A DNA stretch of 64,000 nt from Polaromonas sp. (GCA_013298945.1 JAAFJR010000004.1:1-64000); one strand, 5' to 3'; shown: positions 17,646 to 26,869, numbered from the stretch's first letter. A program made the numbers and translations. Notes: a model not told the origin generated them from the sequence alone.

Positions 17646-17993
17646 TTAGTATCCCGCTTTGCCTCCAGCGCGGGTTTTAGCGAATAAACCTGTTGTTCTA
17701 GCACCTTGTTTTTGAAACCGCTCGCGCCGTGCGACTTTGGGGTCAACTTTGAGCGGACGGTACAGTTCTAAGCGATCCAAGTCTTGCAAAATATGACTCA
17801 AAGTTGTCTTTTTGCCCCAAATACCTAATGCAAAGTGCTCATCAGACGTGAAATCTGCCAAATTGGCAAACTTCAGCGCATCTTGCACCTTGCTGTGAGC
17901 GGGTAAAACCAGTTCTTTTTCAACCACCTCACGCGGCGCGGGTGAATACGCCAAAGTGACTGAGATCGTCATTTTTTCAGATGATTTATCCAT
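17646..17993 (-). CDS. rnfH: RnfH family protein
   Basis: 115 residues with a ubiquitin-like beta-grasp fold of the RnfH/UPF0125 family (ISVTLAYSPAPREVVEKELVLPAHSKVQDALKFA...FALGIWGKKTTLSHILQDLDRLELYRPLKVDPKVARRERFQKQ). The C-terminal LYRPL.DPK..RR motif is diagnostic. Precise function is unknown. It overlaps the ratA stop by eight bases, and the ratA-rnfH pairing is widespread in proteobacteria. Confidence 0.92.
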   Translation of the reverse strand: MDKSSEKMTISVTLAYSPAPREVVEKELVLPAHSKVQDALKFANLADFTSDEHFALGIWGKKTTLSHILQDLDRLELYRPLKVDPKVARRERFQKQGARTTGLFAKTRAGGKAGY

Positions 17994-18435
17994 ACACTTG
18001 ATCCGCCCGCTTTACAAACGCATCCACCAAACTGGCAGCAATTTTGTCGAAAACGGGGCCCACCAAGGCGGCTAAAACCGCGTTGTCGAAGCCATATTTC
18101 AGGTGCAACTCGGTTTTGCAGGCGCGCTGAGCGGCATCACCCACTGGCGTGAATGTCCAAGCGCCTTCTAGGTTTGAAAACGGGCCATTCAGTAGTTTCA
18201 TGGCGATTTGCCGTCCTGTGTCTTGGATGATGTGCGTGTTTTGAGTCGTGAACGTCTGTTTGACGCCTGCCATAGCGATGCCAACCTCAGCTTGCATGCC
18301 CTCGGGCGTGTGGCTAATGACTGCTGCGTGGTCGCACCAGGGCAGAAACTGCGCATATTTGTCCACATCGGTGACTAAATTGAACATTTCTTCAGCGCTG
18401 TACCAGATGAGGACGGACTTATGTACGGATTTCAT
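17986..18435 (-). CDS. ratA: RatA / Coq10-type START-domain protein
   Basis: 149 residues, polyketide-cyclase/START fold (SVLIWYSAEEMFNLVTDVDKYAQFLPWCDHAAVI...). The E. coli homologue was described as RatA, proposed to block 70S ribosome assembly, while the eukaryotic relative Coq10 binds ubiquinone. A ubiquinone-related role is at least as likely as a toxin role here. It is divergent from smpB and overlaps rnfH downstream. Confidence 0.92.
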   Translation of the reverse strand: MKSVHKSVLIWYSAEEMFNLVTDVDKYAQFLPWCDHAAVISHTPEGMQAEVGIAMAGVKQTFTTQNTHIIQDTGRQIAMKLLNGPFSNLEGAWTFTPVGDAAQRACKTELHLKYGFDNAVLAALVGPVFDKIAASLVDAFVKRADQVYG

Positions 18436-18518
18436 GGAAAATAGGTTTTGAATTTATTGCAAATTCGCTCAATTTATATCTCTAGATTATCGCAAGTATT
18501 TAAGTAGCACACGTAGAA

Positions 18519-19061
18519 ATGGCCAAAGCATCTTCCCCTGTTTCCCCTATGGCTAAGTCTGCCAAGCCAAAACCGCAAGCCGGCAAGGCAAAAGACGCTA
18601 AACCAGTGCAAACCCGCATTGCCGACAACAAAAAAGCCGCTTACAACTATTTTTTTGAAGACCGATTTGAGTGCGGCATGGTGCTGGAAGGCTGGGAGGT
18701 GAAGTCGCTGCGCGAAGGCAAAGTGCAGCTGACGGATGGCTATGTCGTTATTCGCAACAGCGAGCTGTTTTTGATTGGCTGCCAAATCAACCCCATGCAC
18801 ACCGCTTCTACGCATGTGAACCCTGACAATGTACGCACCAAAAAGTTGCTGCTGCACCGCGAGCAGATCGACAAACTCATCGTCAAAGCCGAGCAAAAGG
18901 GTTACACACTCGTTCCCCTAAATTTGCACTGGAAGGGTGGCAAAGTGAAGTGTGAAATTGCACTCGCCAAAGGCAAAGCAGAGCACGATAAACGTGACAC
19001 CATCAAAGACCGCGAAGGCAAACGCGAGGTAGAGCGGGCAATGAAAACGCGAAACAAGTAA
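18519..19061 (+). CDS. smpB: SsrA-binding protein SmpB
   Basis: Binds tmRNA and delivers it to stalled ribosomes for trans-translation. 180 residues from the first ATG. The conserved core begins at about residue 32 ([35 protein letters not shown]) and ends in the basic tail [18 protein letters not shown]. The N-terminal 30 residues, rich in Ala, Lys and Pro, are extra relative to E. coli; starting at the second Met (about 18549) would shorten but not remove this extension. Divergent from ratA. The hairpin in dispersed-element copy F just downstream probably ends its transcript. Confidence 0.95.
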   Translation: MAKASSPVSPMAKSAKPKPQAGKAKDAKPVQTRIADNKKAAYNYFFEDRFECGMVLEGWEVKSLREGKVQLTDGYVVIRNSELFLIGCQINPMHTASTHVNPDNVRTKKLLLHREQIDKLIVKAEQKGYTLVPLNLHWKGGKVKCEIALAKGKAEHDKRDTIKDREGKREVERAMKTRNK

Positions 19062-19068
19062 TTTTCAA

Positions 19069-19117
19069 TGCTATAATTTTAATAGCTACTTAGACAGCAA
19101 ATACGCCGGCTATAGGC
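19069..19117 (-). repeat. GCCGGC-type dispersed element, copy F (intergenic)
   Basis: Reverse copy beginning GCTATAATTTTAATAGC, then TACTTAGACAGCAAATACGCC and GGCTATAGGCG. It starts eight bases after the smpB stop. Confidence 0.85.
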
Positions 19118-19122
19118 GTATT
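19101..19122 (+). terminator. Terminator-like hairpin formed by dispersed element F
   Basis: AATACGCC pairs with GGCGTATT around the loop GGCTATA and is followed by a short T-run. It sits between the convergent smpB and bactofilin genes, so the repeat appears to serve as their shared transcription end. The pairing is seen; the function is inferred. Confidence 0.5.
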
Positions 19123-19135
19123 TTGAATCTAAAAA

Positions 19136-19537
19136 TCAGTTAGCAGCATCCACATCGCCCCGATAATCCAACTTTCCACGAATACGGGCGCGAGGGTGAA
19201 TATCGACCAAAGCGTCGTAAGAAGCGTCACCAATCACAGTGGCGGAACCAGTGATTTCTAGCGATTTACGTGCCACGATGCTGCCTTTGACTTTGCCTTC
19301 GATGAAAACGTAATCTGCCTCAATCGAGGTGTTTTCAACCACGCCAGTAGCGCCAATGTGAACGGCGCCACCTTGTTCAAAAACGATGTTACCAATCAGT
19401 TTACCGTCAACTTTGATACCCAAATCTTTGCTGCTTTGAAAGCCGCCATCAAACACAGCACCCTCACCTATCAAGCTGCTGATGGCTTTGAGGCGGTCTG
19501 CGGGTACGAGGCGAGGTGTGCTGTTGTCTGTGCTCAT
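19136..19537 (-). CDS. Bactofilin (polymer-forming cytoskeletal protein), paralogue 1
   Basis: 133 residues. The bactofilin core is a right-handed beta-helix with repeating G-x-(hydrophobic) turns (FDGGFQSSKDLGIKVDGKLIGNI, VHIGATGVVENTSIEADYVFIEGKVKGSIVARKSLEITGSATVIGDASYDALVDIHPRARIRGKL). Bactofilins polymerise into membrane-associated filaments that position cell-wall or other machinery. It is the last gene of a five-gene cluster with two more bactofilins and two small membrane proteins on the same strand. Confidence 0.9.
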   Translation of the reverse strand: MSTDNSTPRLVPADRLKAISSLIGEGAVFDGGFQSSKDLGIKVDGKLIGNIVFEQGGAVHIGATGVVENTSIEADYVFIEGKVKGSIVARKSLEITGSATVIGDASYDALVDIHPRARIRGKLDYRGDVDAAN

Positions 19538-19598
19538 TTGTTTGTCCTTTAAGGCTATTGTAGATTGAGGTAGGTTCTGGGAGGTTCTTGGGAGTCAA

Positions 19599-19949
19599 TT
19601 AAGGCGTGGTTTTGATGGTTAAATTACGGTCAATTTGCAAATCGGGCGTGGCCTCATCGGTTAACGGAATCATGCTCGTGGGCTCGGTTTTAGTCGTCGT
19701 TTGAAAGCTGCCAAACTCCTGCTGAACCCACTTTTGAGCTTCCTCATACGCAGCATCGGGACCTTTGTATTGCCAAAATGCCAAGGCTGCCAAGGCCGTC
19801 AAAACTGTCAAAAGACCAATGACAGGCAACACAATACGCCAAATAACCCAGCCCAGCCAACGGCGAAAAATCCGCCGCTTGGCCACCCATTTGCCACGTT
19901 TAGCAGATGCGGCAAGCGCAGCCACTCTCAACTCTTCACTCGTAATCAC
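19599..19949 (-). CDS. Small single-span membrane protein in the bactofilin cluster
   Basis: 116 residues. A basic cytoplasmic N-terminus (AKRGKWVAKRRIFRRW) precedes one membrane helix (IVLPVIGLLTVLTALAALAFW), then a periplasmic tail of about 55 residues. The positive-inside pattern gives an N-in, C-out topology. No family recognised. Its place between bactofilin genes suggests a membrane partner or anchor for the filaments, which is inference. Confidence 0.75.
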   Translation of the reverse strand: MITSEELRVAALAASAKRGKWVAKRRIFRRWLGWVIWRIVLPVIGLLTVLTALAALAFWQYKGPDAAYEEAQKWVQQEFGSFQTTTKTEPTSMIPLTDEATPDLQIDRNLTIKTTP

Positions 19950-19988
19950 TATTTATGAACGTTTAATTTGATGTTGACGTTACTTTTT

Positions 19989-20492
19989 TTAAGCACTGAC
20001 TTTCGCGACACGCTCCAGCGTCGCATTCAAATCTGCGCCGTTGACTTGCAGTTGTCCATAGCGAATATGGCCGTTGACCACTGATTTGGCATGCAAATCA
20101 ACACTGCCGCCGCTGGCGTCAATTGTGCCGCTGCATGTGCCCATGACTGAAACTTTGTGCGAAAAAATATCACCTTTGACGGAGCCAGTTTCGGTGATGA
20201 CAATTTGAGACGTTGCGCCCGCCTGCTCCTTCAAATTTCCCACAATTTGCCCTGCAATAGTGCAAGTGCCTTGCAAAGCCGCATTGCCTGTGAAAGTGAT
20301 GCCTTGCTCAATCATGCTCAACTTGCCGGCTTTGGCTGTTTCGGATGATGCGCCCTCGCGCGCGTCGGCATCATCCACAACCAGTGTTTCAACTTGCGTC
20401 AAAACCGGCGTTTTCAACACATCAGGCATCGCTTGACCCAATGCGGTCAAGCCAGGTTGGTCGTTTTGGTGGTTATTTGGGTAATTGATCAT
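19989..20492 (-). CDS. Bactofilin, paralogue 2
   Basis: 167 residues with an unstructured N-terminal tail of about 60 residues and a beta-helix core (SMIEQGITFTGNAALQGTCTIAGQIVGNLKEQ, IVITETGSVKGDIFSHKVSVMGTCSGTIDASGGSVDLHAKSVVNGHIRYGQLQVNGADLNATLERV). The long N-terminus could carry a membrane-binding or partner-binding segment. Central member of the cluster of three paralogues. Confidence 0.88.
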   Translation of the reverse strand: MINYPNNHQNDQPGLTALGQAMPDVLKTPVLTQVETLVVDDADAREGASSETAKAGKLSMIEQGITFTGNAALQGTCTIAGQIVGNLKEQAGATSQIVITETGSVKGDIFSHKVSVMGTCSGTIDASGGSVDLHAKSVVNGHIRYGQLQVNGADLNATLERVAKVSA

Positions 20493-20549
20493 GCTATGTA
20501 CCTCTAAAAATACCGTAGGGCTGGTGAATGGATTGAATGATAGCTAGGT

Positions 20550-20993
20550 TCAAGCGCTTTGGTCTAATTCTGGCAACGATTGTATGTTTTTGATGGTTTT
20601 GAACGGCCCTTGCAAATCGGCACCCTCGTACAATCGCAGCCTTTGCGCGGTGATCGTCCCTGTTGTCGCTGCCGTACTGGCGATATATGCCGTGCCCATG
20701 CATTCAATTACCGTCTCGGTGGCATCTGCATCCAGCGCACCGATGCGGCCAAACACGTACAAATCACCCATCACCCGAAAATGCCCCTGCACCTGTGCGC
20801 CATGCCACACCACTAAGCGCCCCATGACCAACCCAGCACCAGCTAGATTGCCCTGCACCAGTAGGCCGCCAGAAAACGACACGTCGCCTTGCATGGTGGA
20901 ATCAGGAGCGATGCGGTTGACGATGTTCATGCCCAGCGGGTCAATGACTAAATTGTCTTGCTGCGGCGCGGGGGTTATTAAATTGTCTGTCAT
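20550..20993 (-). CDS. Bactofilin, paralogue 3
   Basis: 147 residues. Beta-helix core with short hydrophobic/Gly repeats (GDVSFSGGLLVQGNLAGAGLVMGRLVVWHGAQVQGHFRVMGDLYVFGRIGAL...CMGTAYIASTAATTGTITAQRLRLYEGADLQGPFKTI). More divergent than the other two paralogues but with the same fold pattern. Separated by short gaps from its neighbours, all on the minus strand. Confidence 0.8.
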   Translation of the reverse strand: MTDNLITPAPQQDNLVIDPLGMNIVNRIAPDSTMQGDVSFSGGLLVQGNLAGAGLVMGRLVVWHGAQVQGHFRVMGDLYVFGRIGALDADATETVIECMGTAYIASTAATTGTITAQRLRLYEGADLQGPFKTIKNIQSLPELDQSA

Positions 20994-21020
20994 GTTTGAA
21001 ATTGAATATCAATAACCAAG

Positions 21021-21398
21021 TCAAATGCCAAGCAATTGCTGCAGCCACGGCTGAGTCATATAAAGATAACCCAAGGCCGCACAGAAGCCAAAGCCAAGCA
21101 AAAATGCTAAAAAGCTAGATTTTTTGGAGCGCTTGCGAGCAAAATTACCAGCAGGAAACGGCAAGCCCAGTGTTTTTGGGGATGCTTTGATACGCTGCTT
21201 GAGCAAAGCGTGCGATGCATCAGAATGCCAAACCGCTGCGGTGATAGCGTCTATGGTGATTGTTGGGTGCTGGCTTAGCCTGCGCTTTGTGAATGCTTTG
21301 CCAAGTACAAGCTCAGAAGGCAAACCCACGATGGTCGACGTGAAATAGTCGTTGTCACGCTCAGCGTTGGCGATGGCAGCTTCTAAATGGGTAGTCAT
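21021..21398 (-). CDS. C-terminally anchored small membrane protein in the bactofilin cluster
   Basis: 125 residues. A soluble N-terminal part (DNDYFTSTIVGLPSELVLGKAFTKRRLSQHPTITIDAITAAVWHSD) is followed by a basic patch (ARKRSKKS) and a C-terminal membrane helix (FLAFLLGFGFCAALGYLYM), giving tail-anchored topology with the N-terminus in the cytoplasm. No family recognised. It is the first gene of the bactofilin cluster. Confidence 0.7.
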   Translation of the reverse strand: MTTHLEAAIANAERDNDYFTSTIVGLPSELVLGKAFTKRRLSQHPTITIDAITAAVWHSDASHALLKQRIKASPKTLGLPFPAGNFARKRSKKSSFLAFLLGFGFCAALGYLYMTQPWLQQLLGI

Positions 21399-21450
21399 GT
21401 TGACAAGTGTAAATCAGTCTATCAGTCTGCTAGTCAAAAGATGCATCCAT

Positions 21451-22584
21451 TCAGACCAAATGTGCCAAAGGATGGGCCGCGTCTGGCCAGGGACTCACGA
21501 AAAACGGGGCAACCATGTCGTTTGTCACTTCGTTGATTTGGCTAGGATTCCAGCGCGGCGCATGGTCTTTGTCCACCGCCAAAGCACGAATGCCTTCAAC
21601 AGTCTCAGAGGCATTGCCAAATCTGCCTAAATGCGCGGTGTAAAAACAATGGCGCACCATACCGCGCTCCATTTGCAGGTTTTGAGCTAAATTAAGGTGT
21701 CTGCCTCGACGGATTTGCTCTAAAACCACATGCAGCATCAGCGGTGACCGGCTGCGTAAAGTCGCAACGGTTTGCAACTCCCAAGCTTGATTTGAGGCTT
21801 CTAGCGCAGCGATAATTTGGGAAACTGTAGCTAATGAAAAATAAGTATCAATTTTAGCATTATTTTCGGCTGTAGCCGGCGTATTTATTGCCTTTGCAGC
21901 TATACTATTAATAGCATTCTCAGTTACATTTTGTGATCCCAATGATTCCCAAAATGCAGCCAAAGCGTCTGAGCTGACTTTGATATCGGCTAAACCGTAG
22001 GCAATAGCTTCATCAGCTCCGATTTGCACACCCGTCAGCGCCAAATACTCGCCCACAAAACCTGGGCAGCGGCTCAGAAAATAGCCTCCTCCCACATCTG
22101 GAAACAGCCCAATGCCCGTCTCAGGCATAGCTATTTTGGTGCGCTCGGTAACAATTCTGTGGCTGGCGCCTTGTGAAATACCCATGCCACCGCCAAAAAC
22201 CAAACCATCCATGAAGGCGATGTAGGGTTTTGGGTAGTTGGCAATCAGGTGGTTGAGCGCATATTCCTCGGTAAAAAAGTCTTCCAGCTCAGGGTTGCCG
22301 ATTTGGATGGCTTGGTGGAAGAAGCGAATGTCGCCACCGGCGCTAAAATTACCAAATGGTACGTCTAAGCCTTCCGCAGTAGGCTTGCTCATTCCGCGAA
22401 TCGCGACTTGTTTGACAGTGGCATCAACTTTCCAAGCCAGCAATTGCGCCATCAATGCACGAATCATAGGCAAACTGAGCGCATTCAGGGCTTTAGGGCG
22501 GTTGAGGCTGATAAATCCTGTGTAACCGAGAACCTCACATCGAATTTCTGGAATTTGCACCTTACTTGGCATCTTGTTTGTCAT
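21451..22584 (-). CDS. 3-hydroxyisobutyryl-CoA hydrolase family protein (enoyl-CoA hydratase fold)
   Basis: 377-residue crotonase-fold enzyme of the HIBYL-CoA hydrolase type, which acts in valine breakdown. Family segments are GYTGFISLNRPKALNALSLPMIRAL, FSAGGDIRFFHQA, YIAFMDGLVFGGGMGIS and IAMPETGIGLFPDVGGGYFLSRCPG. It overlaps the RNase gene upstream by ATGA. About residues 223-240 (AINSIAAKAINTPATAENN) are encoded by a copy of the dispersed element, probably a surface insertion that makes the protein longer than usual. No other valine-catabolism gene is adjacent, so the exact acyl-CoA is uncertain. Confidence 0.87.
   Translation of the reverse strand: MTNKMPSKVQIPEIRCEVLGYTGFISLNRPKALNALSLPMIRALMAQLLAWKVDATVKQVAIRGMSKPTAEGLDVPFGNFSAGGDIRFFHQAIQIGNPELEDFFTEEYALNHLIANYPKPYIAFMDGLVFGGGMGISQGASHRIVTERTKIAMPETGIGLFPDVGGGYFLSRCPGFVGEYLALTGVQIGADEAIAYGLADIKVSSDALAAFWESLGSQNVTENAINSIAAKAINTPATAENNAKIDTYFSLATVSQIIAALEASNQAWELQTVATLRSRSPLMLHVVLEQIRRGRHLNLAQNLQMERGMVRHCFYTAHLGRFGNASETVEGIRALAVDKDHAPRWNPSQINEVTNDMVAPFFVSPWPDAAHPLAHLV
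21868..21915 (+). repeat. GCCGGC-type dispersed element, copy G (genic)
   Basis: Near-perfect forward copy (GGCTGTAGCCGGCGTATTT, ATTGCC, then GCAGCTATACTATTAATAGC) inside the HIBYL-CoA hydrolase gene, read backwards by the gene as A-I-N-T-P-A-T. The codon that would be TAG in this frame for TAA-type copies is AAG here. Confidence 0.9.
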
Positions 22585-24047
22585 TTCACTTCTTCAAAAT
22601 CAATAAAACCACGTTCTACGTCGGCCAAAGTCAAACGTGCTTTGACTTTTTGCCCCATATGCGGTGCAGCACCTGGGCCAGACAATCTGCCATCCACTGG
22701 CGGATGAAACACCCGCACCCACACACCCTTGCTGGATGCACTGGTCACAATGCCATCAAAAACCTCGCCAAGTCGCGCTTGTAGCACCAAAGCAGCCTCG
22801 GATTTACGCACTTGGCGTTCGACTTTGTTGGCATCACCGCCCTGCTCATTGCAGTGCTTGGCCAGCGCTTCAAGTTCCGCATCGGAATAAGGCGCTGGCG
22901 CACCAACAATCGCGGCTTTGAGCATGCGCTGGGTTATCAAGTCCGCAAAACGACGATTAGGAGCTGTCGAGTGCGAATATTCACGCACGGCGAGGCCGAA
23001 ATGTCCAACGGCTGCCGCACCAGCTTGCTGCAAAGCATATTCACCTGCCCCCATAAGTTTGACGACGACCAAAGATAAATCGGGGAAACGCACTGGGTCT
23101 GCTTCACGGCGTTTTCTCAAAAATGTTTCTAAGGCTTTGGAATCGGGCTCAACCGGCAATACTTCGCCATAGTCTTTGGCGACTTCAACAATTTTGAGCC
23201 AGCGCTCAGGCGACCGCACCACACGGCACAGCGCCGAATAGCCTTTGAATGCTAAAAACCGTGCCGTCACCCCATTGGTCGCCAGCATCAGTTCTTCAAT
23301 CAACTGACGGGCGCGGTTGGGCTGCTGCTGCTCAACATCAACCACTTGGTCGCCCGAAAACACAGTGCGCGATTGAATCGTTCTGAACTCCAACGCACCT
23401 TGCTCAAAACGGCGCTTGCGTAGCTTTTGCGATACCGCATCTTGAACGCGAATTTGCTCGTCCATGCCAGCTACATCTCTAACGCCGGCAGGAATATCTC
23501 CTTTACCTTCTAGCCATGCAGCAACATCGTCGTAGGCAAGCTTGCAGTGGTTGTGGACTTTAGCGCGGTAGATGGTGGATGATGAAATCTTGGATTCAGC
23601 ATCAAAAACCAACTCTGTCACCATGGCTAGGCGGTCAACGTGGGGATTCAAAGAAGTTAAATCGGTCGAGAGCCGTTCCGGCAACATCGGGAAAATACGC
23701 GCAGCGGTATAGACCGATGTTGTGTTTTGCTGCGCACCGTCGTCAATAGGCGAGCCTTTCTTGACCAAGGTATCCACATCCGCAATGGCGATCAAAACTT
23801 TGACCACCCCGTTTGCTAGGCGTTCGCAAACGCTGAGTTGGTCTAAATCACGCGATTCTTCGTTGTCGATGGAGCACCACAGCAAAGCGCGTAAATCTCG
23901 AATATCAGGAGCAGTTTCTTGGCTAGATTTGTCAAAAGACTCAAGTTGGTTCAACGATGCGGTTGAAAACTCAGCAGTTAAACCTCTGTCCACCATGGCT
24001 TTGGCGGCAATGCGGGCTAAATCGGTACGGCCATATTGTTTGTTCAT
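22581..24047 (-). CDS. RNB-domain exoribonuclease (RNase II/R family)
   Basis: 488 residues. The RNB catalytic domain is seen with the acidic residues that bind magnesium (DIRDLRALLWCSIDNEESRDLDQLS, VLIAIADVDTLVKKGSPID), then SVYTAARIFPMLPERLSTDLTSLNPHVDRLAMVTELVFD and EYSHSTAPNRRFADLITQRML. A C-terminal S1-like part (LGEVFDGIVTSASSKGVWVRVFHPPVDGRL) follows. N-terminal cold-shock domains of full RNase R are absent, so it is a short RNase II-like form. Degrades RNA 3' to 5' in the cytoplasm. ATGA overlaps with genes on both sides. Confidence 0.9.
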   Translation of the reverse strand: MNKQYGRTDLARIAAKAMVDRGLTAEFSTASLNQLESFDKSSQETAPDIRDLRALLWCSIDNEESRDLDQLSVCERLANGVVKVLIAIADVDTLVKKGSPIDDGAQQNTTSVYTAARIFPMLPERLSTDLTSLNPHVDRLAMVTELVFDAESKISSSTIYRAKVHNHCKLAYDDVAAWLEGKGDIPAGVRDVAGMDEQIRVQDAVSQKLRKRRFEQGALEFRTIQSRTVFSGDQVVDVEQQQPNRARQLIEELMLATNGVTARFLAFKGYSALCRVVRSPERWLKIVEVAKDYGEVLPVEPDSKALETFLRKRREADPVRFPDLSLVVVKLMGAGEYALQQAGAAAVGHFGLAVREYSHSTAPNRRFADLITQRMLKAAIVGAPAPYSDAELEALAKHCNEQGGDANKVERQVRKSEAALVLQARLGEVFDGIVTSASSKGVWVRVFHPPVDGRLSGPGAAPHMGQKVKARLTLADVERGFIDFEEVK

Positions 24048-24937
24048 GCCTTAATCATAGCTCGCTCCCGCATACCCAGCCATTCGTTGAACACCAAGGC
24101 CCCAAGTACCAAGCCACCACCTAGCAAAACGGGTAAGCCAGGTTTTTCGTTTGCACCAATCCAAGCTAGAGCGATACCAAAAATAATTTCAAGCAGTGCC
24201 AAAAGTGACACTTCGGGCGCTTTGAGATAACGAGCGCATACAACCGCCAAAGTGCAAGGAATGGCTAATTGCACCAAACCCAACATAGCCAGCAGTGCGA
24301 CATCTTGACCGGATGCTTGGAATGGCATCGACAGCGGTAATGTGACTAAACTAGAAATCAAGGCACCCACCATCACGGCTGGTACTAAATCAATTTCATG
24401 CCCATGTGCTTGTGAGCGCTGCACCAGCGTCCAATTCACCGCTGCGGCTATGGGCACGCCTAACGCTACCAGCATGCCAGCGACCTGCTTCAGATCACTC
24501 AGGTCGATTTGAGCGGCATACATGTACGCAATGCCTAAGCCTGCCACCGCAATCGCTATGATGGTGCGCAGTGGTAATTTGTGGCCAATAAAAATCCACG
24601 CAAACAATGCTGTGAGCATCGGGCCCAAAGACAGCGTTATTAAAACATTGGCAACGCTGGTCATCGTCAGTGCTGTCATGAATGCCATGAACATGACGCT
24701 CCAGCACACACCGGACACCCACAAATACCAACCACCTTGCTTAAATTTAGATAGCAAGCTTTTGCCGTTAATCAAGGGCAGGATAATAAGCAGTGACACC
24801 AAGGTGAAAAAACTACGCCAAAACGTCACTTCAAAACTCTTGGCTTGTTCAAGATGGCGCGTCACCACGCCCGCGATAGACCACATCATTGTGCAGGCAA
24901 TCATTAGCATGACAGCTTGTTTATGGCTCAATTTCAT
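24044..24937 (-). CDS. EamA/DMT-family transporter
   Basis: 297 residues with ten predicted membrane helices in two EamA repeats (AVMLMIACTMMWSIAGVVTRHLE; then MLVALGVPIAAAVNWTLVQRSQAHG). DMT-family members usually export amino acids or other small metabolites; the substrate is not readable. First gene of the three-gene set EamA, RNase, HIBYL-CoA hydrolase, each joined by a 4-base ATGA overlap. Confidence 0.88.
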   Translation of the reverse strand: MKLSHKQAVMLMIACTMMWSIAGVVTRHLEQAKSFEVTFWRSFFTLVSLLIILPLINGKSLLSKFKQGGWYLWVSGVCWSVMFMAFMTALTMTSVANVLITLSLGPMLTALFAWIFIGHKLPLRTIIAIAVAGLGIAYMYAAQIDLSDLKQVAGMLVALGVPIAAAVNWTLVQRSQAHGHEIDLVPAVMVGALISSLVTLPLSMPFQASGQDVALLAMLGLVQLAIPCTLAVVCARYLKAPEVSLLALLEIIFGIALAWIGANEKPGLPVLLGGGLVLGALVFNEWLGMRERAMIKA

Positions 24938-24973
24938 ATGTATGCAGATTTTTTTTCAAAAACGTAGTTTCAA

Positions 24974-25011
24974 TAAAAAAGGCGGTAAGCACAATATGCA
25001 AACCGCCTTTA
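24974..25011 (-). terminator. Terminator after typA
   Basis: On the minus strand AAAGGCGGTTTGC pairs with GCTTACCGCCTTT and is followed by a T-rich run. It lies 28 bases after the typA stop and ends the rimP-to-typA transcripts before the EamA gene. Confidence 0.8.
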
Positions 25012-25039
25012 GTAGCTGCGTTATTTATTTCTAAATAAT

Positions 25040-26869
25040 TTAGAAAGAGCGGCCAGCGCGTTTACGTTCACCTTCTGTCAAATAACGCTTACGCAAACGA
25101 ATCGATTTTGGCGTAATTTCAACCATTTCGTCGTCCTCAATAAACTCCACACCGTACTCCAAAGTACAGTCAATTGGTGGTGTAATTTTGACAGCGTCTT
25201 CTTTGCCGCTCACGCGGAAGTTGGTCAACTGCTTAGTACGTGTGGCGTTGACGATCAAATCGTTGTCACGGTTATGGATACCCACAATCATGCCTTCATA
25301 GACTGGATCGTTCGCCTTAACAAACATACGACCACGGTCATCAAGTTTGCCCAATGCGTAAGTAAAAATCTCACCGGCATCCATAGAAATCAAGACACCA
25401 TTTTTACGACCACCGATGTCGCCTTTGTGCGGCTCGTAGCTGTCGAAAATGTTTGAAATCAAACCAGAACCGCGAGTCAAGTTCAAGAATTCGTTGGTAA
25501 AACCAATCAAACCACGCGCTGGAATGCGGTATTCCAAGCGAACGCGACCACGTCCATCCGGCTCCATATTCACCAAATCACCCTTGCGCTCACCCAAGGC
25601 TTGCATCACGCCGCCCTGATGCTGCTCTTCGATGTCTGCAGTCACCAATTCGATTGGCTCGTGCTTTTCACCGTTGACTTCCCGCATAACAACGCGAGGC
25701 TTAGTAACAGCCATCTCGTAGCCTTCACGGCGCATGTTTTCCAGCAAAATGGTCAAGTGCAATTCACCACGACCCATGACTTCGAAGATACCTTCTTCAT
25801 CAGTTTCTTTAACGCGCAAGGCCACATTGTGTTGCAATTCTTTTTGCAAACGATCCCAAATTTGACGGCTCGTCACAAATTTGCCTTCGCGACCGGCTAA
25901 GGGGCTGGTGTTCACGCAGAAGTTCATGGTCAAGGTTGGCTCATCAACCTTGAGCATTGGCAAAGGAGACGGGTTCGCTGGATCTGTCAATGTGACACCG
26001 ATACCGATTTCACTGATACCGTTGATCAACACGATTTCGCCTGGGCCAGCCTCAGTCGCTTGCACACGCTCTAAACCTTGAAAAGTCAAAACTTGGTTAA
26101 CACGACCTTTGACAGGTTTGCCGTCTGGGCCTTCCATCACAACCACATCCATCATCGGCTTGATCGTTCCTTGGCTGATACGGCCAACGCCGATACGACC
26201 CACGAACGTTGAGAAATCAAGTGCGGAAATTTGCAATTGCAACGGTGCTGTAGGGTCGCCTTTTTGGGCGGGCACATGAGCCAAAATGGTGTTGAACAGG
26301 GCAGACATGTCGGGACCCCACTGCTCGCCTTGCGCGCCTTCTTCCATAGAAGACCAACCATTGATACCAGATGCGTAAACAACTGGGAAATCCAACTGCT
26401 CATCAGTCGCGCCCAACTTGTCAAACAAGTCAAAAGCGGCGTTAACCACGAAGTCGGGACGAGCACCTGGCTTGTCAACTTTGTTCACAACCAAAATCGG
26501 CTTCAATCCCAATGCCAAGGCCTTTTTAGTCACAAAACGGGTTTGAGGCATAGGCCCCTCTTGCGCGTCAATCAACAGCACAACGCCGTCAACCATCGAC
26601 AAAGCACGCTCAACTTCGCCACCGAAGTCCGCGTGACCTGGGGTGTCAACGATGTTGATGTGAGTGCCTTCCCATGTCACAGCACAGTTTTTCGCCAAAA
26701 TAGTAATACCACGTTCTTTTTCAATAGCGTTGTTGTCCATCACGGTATCAACGACTTTTTCGTGGTCGGCAAAGGTGCCAGATTGGCGCAACAATTGGTC
26801 AACCATGGTTGTTTTACCGTGGTCAACGTGGGCAATGATCGCAATGTTGCGAATTTGTTTATGTGACAT
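25040..26869 (-). CDS. typA: Translational GTPase TypA/BipA
   Basis: Ribosome-associated GTPase of the EF-G group, 609 residues. G1 [10 protein letters not shown]3 [14 protein letters not shown] and G4 [12 protein letters not shown] are intact; domain III/V segments ([30 protein letters not shown]) and the BipA-specific C-terminal domain ending in [16 protein letters not shown] follow. Involved in ribosome assembly and stress or low-temperature growth. It follows truB with a 43-base gap, extending the nusA-infB operon. Confidence 0.97.
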   Translation of the reverse strand: MSHKQIRNIAIIAHVDHGKTTMVDQLLRQSGTFADHEKVVDTVMDNNAIEKERGITILAKNCAVTWEGTHINIVDTPGHADFGGEVERALSMVDGVVLLIDAQEGPMPQTRFVTKKALALGLKPILVVNKVDKPGARPDFVVNAAFDLFDKLGATDEQLDFPVVYASGINGWSSMEEGAQGEQWGPDMSALFNTILAHVPAQKGDPTAPLQLQISALDFSTFVGRIGVGRISQGTIKPMMDVVVMEGPDGKPVKGRVNQVLTFQGLERVQATEAGPGEIVLINGISEIGIGVTLTDPANPSPLPMLKVDEPTLTMNFCVNTSPLAGREGKFVTSRQIWDRLQKELQHNVALRVKETDEEGIFEVMGRGELHLTILLENMRREGYEMAVTKPRVVMREVNGEKHEPIELVTADIEEQHQGGVMQALGERKGDLVNMEPDGRGRVRLEYRIPARGLIGFTNEFLNLTRGSGLISNIFDSYEPHKGDIGGRKNGVLISMDAGEIFTYALGKLDDRGRMFVKANDPVYEGMIVGIHNRDNDLIVNATRTKQLTNFRVSGKEDAVKITPPIDCTLEYGVEFIEDDEMVEITPKSIRLRKRYLTEGERKRAGRSF

